From contig JAHDVF020000424.1 of assembly GCA_022606425.2 (NCBI GenBank), forward strand, positions 62,001 to 126,000: DNA of 64,000 nucleotides. The letters are read 5' to 3'. Below are positions 52,680 to 62,644 of this stretch, piece by piece (positions within the stretch are counted from its first letter, which is position 1; every line of letters begins with the position of its first letter). Under the pieces are notes generated by a model, which worked only from the letters and a program-made list of their open reading frames with translations, was not told the DNA's origin and searched no databases. The DNA comes from Lepidostoma basale. Lineage: Eukaryota > Arthropoda > Insecta > Trichoptera > Lepidostomatidae. A program made the position numbers and the translations under genes.

Positions 52680-52960
52680 TTGGCCGAAACACTATGATAC
52701 TTCAAAATTTTAAGTTAAGTTAAGTTTTTAAACACTATTTTAATGATATCACAATTTATAATAATTACTTTTATTTTTCGCAATTGCTATTTTGTATTCC
52801 TATGTTGACATCATCAAGTGTTAAAATTATTATGTCGATTTGAATAATTACATTTTAATGATCTTAAAAACTTAACAGTTGAATAAAATATTGTTACACC
52901 TGATGATGCAACATAAGTTGACGAAACAGCTGTATTATTGTTTTTTTAAGGCATTTCATT
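52680..52960. repeat. AGCTGT-type hammerhead foldback
   Basis: It starts with the family end (GTTCATTGTTTTGGCCGAAA). It has opposed cores: TTGACATCATCAAG at 52804-52817 (complement of CTTGATGATGTCAA) and CACCTGATGATGCAAC at 52897-52912. It continues to GAAACAGCTGTATTATTG. Confidence 0.65.
52890..52940 (+). ncRNA. Hammerhead ribozyme-like motif, AGCTGT subfamily
   Basis: Core CTGATGA at 52900-52906, extra T. Stem II pairs CAAC (52909-52912) with GTTG (52917-52920), and G52908 with C52922 past a bulged A. GAAAC is at 52923-52927, the ACAGCTGT palindrome at 52926-52933, and A52934 is the cleavage-site base. Core intact. Stem I is not convincing, so activity is uncertain. Confidence 0.5.
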
Positions 52961-53545
52961 TGTGAAAGCACGATTATGTTAGCATTAGACAAAATTTCTA
53001 GCAAGGCGAAACATGTAACTCCCAACAAATTAAATAATATGTAATATTCAATTTAAAATTATATAATTGTTTAAGAAACAATAAATATATGATGATGTGT
53101 GACTCACATTTTTCATATTAGTAGGTAATAATGTATATTCCTTATTTAAAAATTTATATTTTTTGGAATACAAAAAAAGTATGCTAATATGCTTAAGCTT
53201 ATAAGCAGGAAATATCTCTAAGGATATGTAAATCAAATAAGTCTTCCTTAATTGAATTTCCATTAGGTTACATAATTAATAACACTTAGTTAACAACTTC
53301 ATACATAGCCAGATTTTCGATTACTCTTACGTATGTAATGTTACATGAACATGAACATGACAGGAAGCCCTTCTATGACACCGTATCCTTTTACGCGGTT
53401 TCGCTTTAACACGATAGGATCAATTTCTGAAACCGTAAAACACGTCGAGCTTTATAAGTATTACGGTCAAATTCCTATATAGTAGAATATATATTACTGT
53501 ACTCTAAGGATACACCATTGTGAATAAGCTTTTCAATACAAATGT
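52961..53545. other. Unassigned AT-rich DNA
   Basis: No gene is recognised. AGCAAGGCGAAACATGTAAC at 52992-53011 and TTGTTTAAGAAACAATAAAT near 53068 belong to the GCC-type foldback family. Confidence 0.35.
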
Positions 53546-53547
53546 CT

Positions 53548-53680
53548 TCTTCTTCTTAAATGTTTGCAGAAGAGTCGATTGCTACAGGATTATTCTCCTA
53601 TAATGCTGAACTCCAGCTATCTCTTAATTGTTGTTGGAGTCTTTTTGGTGGATGCCGTCCATCTAGTTTTAAATTAATAA
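53548..53680 (-). mobile_element. RTE-like LINE tail with GAA repeats
   Basis: The minus strand codes LDGRHPPKRLQQQLRDSWSS, then AL and stop, with a GAAGAAGAAG tail (plus-strand TTCTTCTTCTT near 53549). Confidence 0.6.
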
Positions 53681-53734
53681 AAATGAAAAAAATATGTATG
53701 CATAGGAGTGCGTTAAGAATATTTTTTTTTAATT

Positions 53735-54010
53735 TGTGCATGGATGGAGAAATAATAGTTAAAAAAGTAAACGTTAATGATGTCAATGGAGTACGGAGTC
53801 GAGGTAGATCGAGGAAAACACGGCATGACTAAATAAATAAAATTTTATGGTTGTTCATGTTAGAAGTCGTGAGAATCGACGTGCGTGTATGACTCGTTGT
53901 ATGAATGTGGAGGAAACTAGAGAGGTGTGTCAGGATAGAGTAATGTGGAGGTCCATTCTCTCTGCTTACTCCTGCGAGGGAAACGGCGGGATGGTTAGTT
54001 AGTTTGTTTT
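53735..54010 (+). mobile_element. LINE-A2 3' fragment
   Basis: It codes VKKVNVNDVNGVRSRGRSRK, TRHD, then stops, and RRACMTRCMNVEETREVCQD in another frame. It ends GCGGGATGGTTAGTTAG. Confidence 0.8.
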
Positions 54011-54206
54011 GCATTTGAAGGGGGTCATTTTTCATGCACATTTAAAGATTACTTTCCAGTCCCAAAGATTGTTAATATTATCTATTTCGATTTGTTTCAT
54101 ACCTGTTTATGTTTAATTACCGTTTCGCTGAGAGAACTTAATAAACTATTTGTTAACAGAGTTTTAATTAGCATCTCCATATTTTGGTGTCATGTCAAAA
54201 AAAATA

Positions 54207-55899
54207 GGGGAACACGGGTAGAAGTGAGCCACGGGGAGGAGTGAACCATTTACCATATTACTGTGAAACACGATTCGAAACATGTTCAAACTTGACCAAC
54301 GTGTCGCATACTCGTGCTCGTCCAGCACATCCAGTTGCCGCCTGAACCTCGTCACGGGTTCACGTGCTGACAGTATCGCTCGCACTTTTCGACGCTAAAG
54401 TAAAATTTACGAACTTTTTATGAAGGGTTGGACACCTTGCTGTTTAGTTCTAAACAACGGAAAGTGACTCAAAAGTAAGTACTAAATTATATAGTACCTA
54501 GAACTGTTTGTTTGTGGTGCATATTACACATATATATTTTTTTGGAAATTATTTAACTTATTTTGGGTGCTGGGGAGGACTGAACCAACTTCGATTGGGG
54601 AGGATTGAACCATGGTTCATTCCTAGCCCGCAGTCACTTTAATCTAAAATATGTATTTTATTATTTCTCCTTTGTGTGCAGGTAACAACAATGCCTCGAA
54701 TAAATAAAATAAAAACAGAAAATGCAAGGACTACCGAAACTGAAATGCACTGAATGCAATGAAAAACGCACTGAATTTAATAAAGGCAGGAAAGAGTTTA
54801 CAGATGTAGATTTCTTGTGCACTGTTACAGACAGAGATATGCATATAGAAGAATCCAACTCTTCCGCAACTCATCACACCATTTCGTCATCATCTGGTAT
54901 ATTTGTTAGCCCTCAGAATTTCAATGGCAGGAAAAAGGAGTGACATAAGAAAGGGAAGAAAAAAAGGTCGATCAATGATTGCTACGAATACTTCAGAAAA
55001 GGAGAAAATTATGAACAGGTCATGTAATGAAAAGCTGGCTAAAAAACCCAGAAATATTCATCAAGACTTGATGATCAGCGAAGATGAATCAGAAGATGAA
55101 CCAGTATTACAGGATTCATCAGATTCAGATTGTGAATTTGAAGACTTAATTATTCAAGAGGACGATTTACATAATGATTTCAATGGAGATCTTGGTGAAG
55201 GGAGCTTCGTCTTAGTTAAATTTACTATTGCTAAAAAGTCTGATATATACTTTGTTGGGAAGGTATTAAGTTTTGATAATGTAAGACAAGAGATAACCAT
55301 TAGTTTTCTGCGTAAAAGGGGTATTTTTTTATGATGCCAGACATTCCTGATGTTTCTACGGTAGCTCTAAATGATGTTAGATTGACACTTCCCCAGCCAA
55401 GGTATTCAGGCACAACAAAAAGACAATACTGCCATTACAAATTTCCGGTTCAATTTGATTGTATTAACGTTCGGTGATTTTTTGTCTTTTTTTATTACCT
55501 TCATTAATTTGTTATAATATTTTAATACTTATTTCTCTTCATTTTTACTTTGATTACATTATTTTTATATAACCTTGAGTGAAATAAATATTTAGGCTAA
55601 ACATTGTTATACTTTTAGCTGGTTTTATTTTAATAATACCACCATCATGTAAATGGTTCAACTCAACCCACTACTTGGTTCAATCCTACCCGTACACGGG
55701 TAGAAGTGAGCCAGTAGGTGTCTTGCTGTATTTACTCAAATTATAAAGAACTTAAACATATTATCAAATTTGTTTTATTACCATCACAAAAACAATAAAC
55801 GTAGCTAACATAGGGAGCTTACTCTGCTGGTTTATCTTGTTTCCTTTCCCGAGAACAACGGTTTTAAAAAAAAGTGGTTCACTCCTACCCGTGCTCCCC
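54207..55899 (+). mobile_element. pogo-like DNA transposon 2, internally deleted
   Basis: The left end is GGGGAACACGGGTAGAAGTG and the right end, reverse complemented, GGGGAGCACGGGTAGGAGTG. TA target duplications lie at 54205-54206 and 55900-55901. The motifs GTGAACCA/TTGAACCA and CGGGTAG recur near both ends (54220-54245, 54565-54625, 55650-55715, 55875-55899). At 1.7 kb it carries only transposase ends. Confidence 0.85.
54691..55475 (+). pseudogene. pogo-like transposase remnant (N- and C-terminal parts)
   Basis: It begins MPRINKIKTENARTTETEM, resembling the start of pogo-type DNA-binding domains, and soon breaks frame. An acidic stretch (ISEDESEDEPVLQDSSDSDC) leads into LGEGSFVLVKFTIAKKS, DIYFVGKVLSFDNVRQEITI and SFLRKRGIF. 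After a frameshift at 55334 come MPDIPDVSTVALNDVRLTLP and QPRYSGTTKRQYCHYKFPVQ. This order (acidic, VLVKF..VGKV..FLRK, DV-LPQP--TKRQ) is, from memory, the C-terminus of insect pogo-type transposases. The DDE catalytic core is absent. Confidence 0.6.
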
Positions 55900-55904
55900 T
55901 ACAT

Positions 55905-56050
55905 ATCAGACATGTTTTGGAAAACCGGTCCTTCTTCAGTGATACGTATTATATATAAATATGCATATTTGTAATAACAAAAGCATAAACGTTCCAAATT
56001 AAATCTTTATAACATCTGTCAACATTGATCATATTTGTAAACAATTTTAG
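55905..56050 (-). repeat. Hammerhead element arm abutting pogo 2 and a LINE-A copy
   Basis: A GTCC-type left arm: CAGACATGTTTTGGAAAACC, TCCTTCTTCAGTGATACG, ATCTGTCAACATTGATCAT. The minus-strand motif at 55905-55950 has core CTGAAGA (N7 A, allowed), extra A, GGAC/TTCC stem, but AAAAC instead of GAAAC. LINE-A follows directly at 56045. Confidence 0.6.
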
Positions 56051-56345
56051 CTAACTAACTAACCATCACGCCGTCTCCCCGAAGGGGTAAGCAGAAAGAA
56101 TGGACTGCCACACTTTTCTTTTCTGACATATTTCTCTCGAATCATCAACATTCATACATCGTGTCATGCACGCGCGTCGATTTCTCTGACTCCTCACATG
56201 GCCGACATTCAATATTTCATTTATTTGATCGTGCCACGTTTTCCTCGGTCTTCCTCTATTTCTGGTTCCATTTACATCGTTAACATATAATTTTTTTAGC
56301 ATTCTTTCTTCATTCAGTCTTTCCATATGTCCAAACCATCTTAAT
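56045..56345 (-). mobile_element. LINE-A 3' fragment
   Basis: An 86-codon minus frame (56326-56066) reads MERLNEERMLKKLYVNDVNG, NRGRPRKTWHDQINEILNVG, RRACMTRCMNVDD and LSAYPFGETA. The tail is TAACTAACTAACC on the plus strand. It is truncated at LRWFGHM. Confidence 0.9.
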
Positions 56346-56415
56346 AAATTATTTAATTTAACAGTTTAAAATGTTAAGGTATCAAAGTGTTTCGGCCAAA
56401 ACAATGGACTATTTA
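56346..56415. repeat. AGCTGT-type hammerhead element end
   Basis: TTTAACAGTTTAAAATGTTA and AAGTGTTTCGGCCAAAACAA then TGGACTA: the terminal segment of this family, without the ribozyme. Confidence 0.6.
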
Positions 56416-57140
56416 ACAAATAATATGGTTTCATACAACGCGAATTTCTCTAGTTACCTACCATATAAACCGTGTTATATATTGTAGCAGGAGTTGTGTG
56501 TTTATTATTTGAATATATATTTGTACATATGTATATTATTTCAGTACATCTTAGTGAAATAATAATGATTAATTTTAATTGTAATCAGACTCCAAACGTA
56601 TAAACCCAAAATTATTACAATATAGGGATCGAGTATTTAACCACACATTATGAATGTGATAGATAGTTTATACATCTATCGGAGCAGTTTGTAAGATTGA
56701 TATTGAACATAATAGCTTTAACAGTATCTCAGTTTGCCCGACGTATTTGATAGGACGATAATTAGAAATATTAATTAAAGTTTCTTCGAATTTGGCAACC
56801 AATACCCTCTATAGAGAGGACTAAATTGTTTTCATTGAAAACTGATAATATTGATTCCCCGGGGCAAATTAAAACAATATCTTCTCCTAGAGTTCGAATA
56901 ATTCGTGGCGGGAGTTGACGTTAAATATGCCCCGAGGTCTGCTCACCAAAGGAAACAATTTTTATTAGAATTTTCAGAGTCTTCTCAATTTTCATGTAAA
57001 AGCACTCAATTTGTTATGAAGTGTACACAATAGAGAATATTAAAGATTTTTTAGTGTACTTTATTGCTCGATTTTTATTTACTGTGTAAGATAGTGGATT
57101 CATTTGAATTGTAATATTAAAGATTTTCATGTTTTTCGGG
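56416..57140. other. Unassigned AT-rich DNA
   Basis: No feature is recognised. Confidence 0.35.
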
Positions 57141-57144
57141 CAAA

Positions 57145-57555
57145 AGAAGTATGAAAGTAGAATAAATACAGTAGAAATGAGATCTCTTAGACGAATGTGT
57201 CGATACTCTGTGTATGATAGAGAGTGTCGAACGAAAATACAAGAAGTGAATGCGGTGCGAATGATGGTATTAAGAACAAAATAATAAAAGGATCATTAAG
57301 ATTGTTTGGACATATGGAAAGAACGAATAAAGAAAGAATGGTAAAAAAAATATATGTTAACGATGTAAATGGAAACAGAAATAGAGGAAGACCGAGGAAA
57401 ACGTGGCACGATCAAAAAAATCAAATATTTAATATCGGCCACGTGATGAGTCAGTCTTGAGGAATCGAGAGAAATATGTCAGGAAAGAAAGGTATGGCAG
57501 TCCATTATTTCTGCCTACCCCTTTGGGAAGACGGCGTGATGGTTAGTTAGTTTTA
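57145..57555 (+). mobile_element. LINE-A 3' fragment
   Basis: It codes NTVEMRSLRRMCRYSVYDR, SNENTRSECGANDG, KGSLRLFGHMERTNKERMVK and NRGRPRKTWHDQKNQ, with a deletion of the RRACM segment. It ends GTGATGGTTAGTTAG. Confidence 0.85.
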
Positions 57556-57960
57556 CATTACTGCATAATAAAAAAAACAGTTTGTTAGAAATTTAGTAAA
57601 AGCAAAAAAAAAGTTCTCTGCAGTAAACTAACGGTTAAAGCGGTTACGTAATACAACATGTGTGGTAAATAAAGTGTCTCTTTAAATCCTAAATGCACCT
57701 CGCGGTCCCCTAGCTGTCTCGCAGTTAGTGCGGCGAGGCTGCCCCGTATTTGGGGCGCGCCCTTGACCCCGCTAGTGGGGCAGTCTCCCTACACGGCACT
57801 TAAACTGCACGTTGCATACGTTACACTGTTGTAGAAGCCATTAAAGTTCCCATTCGTGCATACAATCAAAGCTGAACTTTCCACGTCGGGTAATATGTAA
57901 TATCAATAGGTCAACTTATGCTTTACACAATAGAATGTTTTAATTTTAATAAAATGTCAT
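57556..57960. other. Unassigned DNA with a GC-rich patch
   Basis: 57690-57800 is GC-rich, with a short inverted pair (CCCCGCTAGTGGGG). Nothing is recognised. Confidence 0.3.
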
Positions 57961-57964
57961 TTAA

Positions 57965-58152
57965 TGTTTCTTTTTTATATACTTTGTATACAACACTCAC
58001 ATTTTAAACTGTTAAATTAAATAACTTTGTTTTATGTATCACGATTTATTTTATTTTACGCGACAGCTGTTTCGTCAACGTATGCTGACATCATTAGGTG
58101 TTACAATATTCTGTCGCGTAAAATAAAATAAATTGTTATACATAAAACAAAA
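57965..58152. repeat. AGCTGT-type hammerhead element split by SINE-A
   Basis: AACTTTGTTTTATGTATCAC, CGCGACAGCTGTTTCGTCAA, TGACATCATTAGGTGTTACA, then a reverse copy of the outer flank (GTCGCGTAAAATAAAATAAA). The minus-strand motif (58070-58120) has core CTAATGA, stem II GTCA/TGAC, GAAAC, AGCTGT, C. The core has one change. Confidence 0.65.
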
Positions 58153-58320
58153 AACTAACTAACTAACCATCACGCCGTCTCCCCGAAAGGGTAGGCAGAA
58201 AGAATGAACTGTCACACTTTTACTGATGCGGCACTCCATCCTTCTCTTTTCGCCCCGTGGGAGACGCGGTGTGATGGGTTGCGAACTTCATCGCCACCAA
58301 TAGGCATCTTCCAACACCCA
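58153..58320 (-). mobile_element. SINE-A with LINE-A-derived 3' end
   Basis: The second full copy of the 20353 element. On the minus strand the head includes GATGAAGTTCGCAACCCATC and GTCTCCCACGGGGCGAAAAG. The 3' part is TTCATTCTTTCTGCCTACCC and GTGATGGTTAGTTAGTTAG. Confidence 0.8.
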
Positions 58321-58625
58321 CAAAATAAATCTAAAACAAATAATAAAAAATACAATGATATAAAATAAAATAACAAAATAAAAATAATTTAAAACAAAAT
58401 GTTATTTTTAGATGGTGCACATATTGTCTATTTAATTTATGTTCCACGTATCCATCGTTTTTTAATTTAGCACATAATGTAATAACACATAATGTTTTTT
58501 TACGATGTTTCACATGTTGACATGGATGATCCGGACTTTTGTGTTTATTTAATTTATGTTACACGTATCCGCCGTTTTTTTAAATTAGCTGTTATCAGGC
58601 ACTTAACCAGCAAGAACTTAAAAAT
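58321..58625 (+). repeat. Copy of the 47618-48005 repeat
   Basis: It shares AAATACAATGATATAAAAT, TAACAAAATAAAAATAA, GATGATCCGGACTTTT, CAGGCACTTAAC and CAGCAAGAACTTA with the earlier copy, and has an internal duplication of TATTTAATTTATGTT...CCACGTATCC. The hammerhead-like segment is missing. Confidence 0.5.
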
Positions 58626-59250
58626 AATATTGAAGAAATTATTAAAACAAAGTTATTTAATTTAACAATTTAAAATATATTATGATTTTATGACATTTAA
58701 AGTGTGTATAATGTATATAAGTAAGTAAAATTATCTATAATAACAAAGGACTTATGTCCGAGATGATTGAATTTTTTATATGTATTTCATCTTAAACAAC
58801 CTGAAAAATGTTTTTCAACCTAAGTACTTTTATAAAAGACACGAAGCCGTGTTCGTTTAACTTGGTTGTTTTTAAGCCCATTATTTTGTACTTCAATGTC
58901 TATTTAGTCCCCTCGAAAATGCTTATTACCATTCAATATTCCATTATATTAGATGTGTACTAAGATAGGCAGACAGTAATGGTGAGTGCCTACCTCATAC
59001 AATATTAAAAGTATATAAGACATTTACCCCGATCACCTGAAAGTAATCTTATTTCCACTTACTTTTCTCTGGCAAAATAAAACAGACGAATAAATGGATC
59101 CGTGAAATTCCTACTTTTCTCGGTGATACATTGGATTTATTATTTGATTCGTATATTATTTAAGATGTACGTATCATTTGATACGCGTTTTTTACTGTTC
59201 ATTGGATAAATAAATTGATACGTAGGTAATTAAAATTATAAAGGTTACAC
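58626..59250. other. Unassigned AT-rich DNA
   Basis: No feature is recognised. Confidence 0.35.
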
Positions 59251-59254
59251 GGTT

Positions 59255-59540
59255 TGCAGAGATGCGGACGCTGAGGACAATAGCACGAAATCTGCAAGGT
59301 GGAAGATATTATCAGATGGGACAGACAACGCAGATGACACTGGAATGCGCACGTGCAGAGGATGGATTCTTCCAGAATCCAACACGTTGTGGTGCATCAG
59401 ATTCTCGTTGGCAACCGTCCCGCCGTAAGACCGCCAAAGAGACGGTAGGCTGTATAAATGGGAGTCAACTTCCCAAGAGGGGCACCCTGACTACAGGAAC
59501 AAATAAAAGGTCTAAAAGGAGAAAAAAACAAGTAAAATAA
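59255..59540 (+). other. Unrecognised 92-codon open frame sharing sequence with 4868-4966
   Basis: The frame at 59262-59540 is rich in Arg, Lys, Thr and Gln and has no motif I know. Part of it (ACAACGCAGATGACACTGGA and TGCGCACGTGCAGAGGATG) matches the tandemly repeated stretch at 4868-4966, so the region is more likely a degraded transposon than a host exon. Confidence 0.4.
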
Positions 59541-59544
59541 AGTG

Positions 59545-60838
59545 AACCTTTGATCTAACAAAACAGTTTTTTTATCTCATTGAATATATGTGATCTGGTA
59601 GCTGTTTCTGATTCGAATCAAAATTGATTTAACTGTACTAATTAATTTTATTTTTTTCTTATTTTTCTAAACATTTGTTTTTCTAATTAACCGAGTTTCC
59701 AAGAAAATACTCCGCTAGGCATTGGGGCGTTGGCGTTGGCGTCGTAGGTGGTAAAATATCCAGAGTAAAATAAGGAGCGACCGTGGCATCCCTATTCAAT
59801 AAAATAATAATTAAATATTATTTTGTTTTTATGAATAAACAATTGATCAAATTCTTTAATTTTCTGCGATATTATATGATATTTTTAATTTCAAATATAA
59901 TATATGATATTAAACAGATACAGATGATGTGAAACAATAATCAAATATTTGGCATAACTATTATGGCAGAGGGGACATTGAATTTTTTTCTTGTAAAGGG
60001 GGCGGTGGTCCTTAAATGTTGGGAATCTCCGGTCTAGTGAACACAAGGTTTGTGATCGAAAGAACTTGCGGTTAATTCTGGAAATGATCTGAGCAATTAT
60101 TTCTCTTTGGTGTCAATATTTAAATAACTGTGTCTTTATATAATCAAAACTCTAATCTTATATGAAGGTCTAATATTTTTATCGTCTTATATTAATATGA
60201 TGCTAAATGATTTAGTATTATAATATATAATGTTAAAATAAAACTATTAACTCTAAAAATAAAAGCAGGAAAAAGAATTTTTTCACATAAATAGTATTTG
60301 TATTAAAATTGAAATATATATGTTTTATCATTTTATAAATGCTAACGTAACACAGAGCGACATTTTTAGTTATTTAGATAATTATAATTTAAATGGATCA
60401 ACAAGTATATTTCTTTAATTATTCAAAAAAAGTTATATGAAAACTTTTACATATTTCGCTACCTATTTGGCAAAAGGTCCCAACTACTTTTTAGTGACTT
60501 TTACAGGAGAGCAAAACTAAGATTTTTTACATTATTTTGATTATTTATAAAAATGTTATTTTTATTCTAAATTGTTCATTTAAAATGTCAATTTACGTAG
60601 CATAACGTTACTTACAAGATATATCAGTAACTAAATTTAAAAAAATATAGATATACATATTTAAAAAAAAAATAGGGTAGAATGCAATTGTAAAAGAAAA
60701 TACATAAAAAATGTAATAAAAAGTACAGCTCTAACGTTTTGTCAAAACATAGAGTGTGCAAAAATAATACTGATGGTATATTTAACGCAATTTCACAAAA
60801 AAACGCATCTGGGACCTTTTATCAAATAAGTACCGATT
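59545..60838. other. Unassigned AT-rich DNA with one hAT end
   Basis: At 59990-60040, AAAGGGGGCGGTGGTCCTTAA and TGTTGGGAATCTCCGGTC resemble the right end of the hAT element at 19499-20866. No matching left end is seen. Otherwise no feature is recognised. Confidence 0.4.
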
Positions 60839-60839
60839 T

Positions 60840-61175
60840 AAGAATTAATTGTATCTCAATAGAGACAAGGATGCAAACTGGAAACAGAAAATGGTTGATC
60901 GAGGTGTTTACAGGACTTATGACCGACTTATGACGTGTTTACAGGAAATTCCCCATTCCACCTTTTTTCTTATGACCACCATGTCTGACAAATTTTTTGA
61001 TGTTGTATATATGTTAATCTGTAACACCACCCTTTACATGGTGGTTTTTTCTATCTACACACTAACGCCATCTATGAAGATTGTCTCTTTTGAGATAAAT
61101 TAATTCTTGAATTGATAATCCGCAATGGGTAAAATCCAGTATTCGTCTACAAGTATTTGTACACATTCAAAAGGT
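60840..61175. repeat. MITE-E copy
   Basis: Left end AATTAATTGTATCTCAATAG. Core GGAAACAGAAAATGGTTGAT, GGACTTATGACC and CACTAACGCCATCTATG. Right end TTTTGAGATAAATTAATTC and CCGCAATGGGTAAAATCCAG. It is the plus-orientation counterpart of the 49580 copy. Confidence 0.7.
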
Positions 61176-62420
61176 TGTAAATACCGATTTATTCATGCAA
61201 AATCAAAAACGTACCAAAGATTTCTATACAAAATATATATTTTTAAATATGTTAATCATAAGTTAATAACGATGTAGAATATATTTTAAACGATTACCAA
61301 AATAAATTCTGTGTTTACACACAAACCATTAATTAAAAACGATCCGCCGACTTGTATACTCATTTAAAGGAATAAAACATTTTTTTAATTAGATCCTTAG
61401 GGAAACACAACGACCAAAAGGAATAAATGGTGGCGACGAAGGATAACAGGATTAATCCCTAGATTTAAAAACACAAAAAATGTATTAAAGAGAGTGCTTT
61501 TCCGCGTCCAATTTTGAAAAAGGAATTTATTATATTCGTTCTGGAAGAAGTCCTCATATTATAAATTGTTTTTCGTTATATCCGAGTATTGTATTTTCTT
61601 TCCACGTATTTTATTATTTTCAACCATTTTGTAATTACATCCGAATAGAATCCTTATAATGAGAAAGTGCTCCCACCCACACAGAATCTAAGTAGAATTT
61701 ACACAAAATTCGCAGTATCATTGTTTATATAATTTAACATGTTTACGTAATTCAAAATTCTCCCGTTAATTAATCTGAACGCCGCTTGTTATTTACTGGG
61801 CCCAATGATATTGTATATTCAAAGACTTCCATAGTTAAAATATTTTCATTAAGTAATGAAATTGAAATTAACCTTTCCCTGGTGCTAAAATAAAAACGCG
61901 CGTTCCTGTGTTGGGTAGTCAGTACCCGATCAAAAATTAGCGATTTTAAATCGGAAAAAAGAGAACATTCATAGCCAATCCCTTTTATTAATTATAATTG
62001 AAGTCAAAAATTATAATAATTGAGATTTATTTGCTGAAAACATTAAAAAAACATCTGGCAACGCTCATGGAACGGGCATAGGCCCACTTTGGTTGCAAGT
62101 CCGAGAGCTACTTCCGGCGGCAGTGAGAACATTGAGCTCCTCGCGCTTCCACAGTGAAGTATGCAAGAGTGAGATGCGAATATAGTGTCGCGTACTCGCG
62201 CACACAGTTTCTACGCGAATTTGTTTCCGATGTTCACAAAATATCTCCGGTGTACCCGATAAATTCTGATTATTATAAATATTTTTTTAAAATCAATGCG
62301 TAAATATTGTTGGTTATTAGAAGCAACGTGTAGAAGATACCCACCATAGGGAAGGGAGGGTTAATAATACGAATCAAAACGTCAGTTTTCTATTTTTTTT
62401 TTAATGTTATGGGAATGATA
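61176..62420. other. Unassigned DNA with one GC-richer patch
   Basis: No gene is recognised. 62040-62290 is less AT-rich, with several CpG (for example GTCGCGTACTCGCGCACAC). It could be regulatory or a 5' exon, but nothing in the sequence decides this. Confidence 0.3.
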
Positions 62421-62424
62421 GAAA

Positions 62425-62640
62425 AACCATCACGCAGTTTGTCAGCATCTCGGTAGGCAGAGAGAATGGACTGCCACAATATTCTATCCTGACATACCTC
62501 TCTAGCTTCCTTCACATTCATACAATATTTAAATTTTGACTAATTTGGTCATGCTATGTTTTCCTAGGTCTACCTCGACTCTGTACTCCATTTACGTCGT
62601 TATCGTATACTTTTTTCAATTATTTTTTACAGATTACAAT
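62425..62640 (-). mobile_element. LINE-A2 3' fragment, degraded
   Basis: AAACCATCACGCAGTTTGTC, GGCAGAGAGAATGGACTGCC, CTAGCTTCCTTCACATTC, ATTTTGACTAATTTGGTCAT: the complement of the LINE-A2 3' end with an internal deletion. Confidence 0.7.
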
Positions 62641-62644
62641 TTTA

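Noticed and set aside
54903..55334. A novel acidic host protein of 143 residues
   Set aside because: It lies inside a TA-flanked element with terminal inverted repeats, and its end resembles pogo-type transposase C-termini.
2360..58120. CRISPR array or tandem satellite explanation for the repeated GAAACATGT motif
   Set aside because: The motifs are dispersed over the window on both strands, in different flanks, with no regular spacing or spacers. This is a eukaryotic genome.
59262..59540. A small Arg/Lys-rich gene
   Set aside because: It shares repeated sequence with 4868-4966 inside a transposon-rich insertion, and I see no domain or conservation signal.
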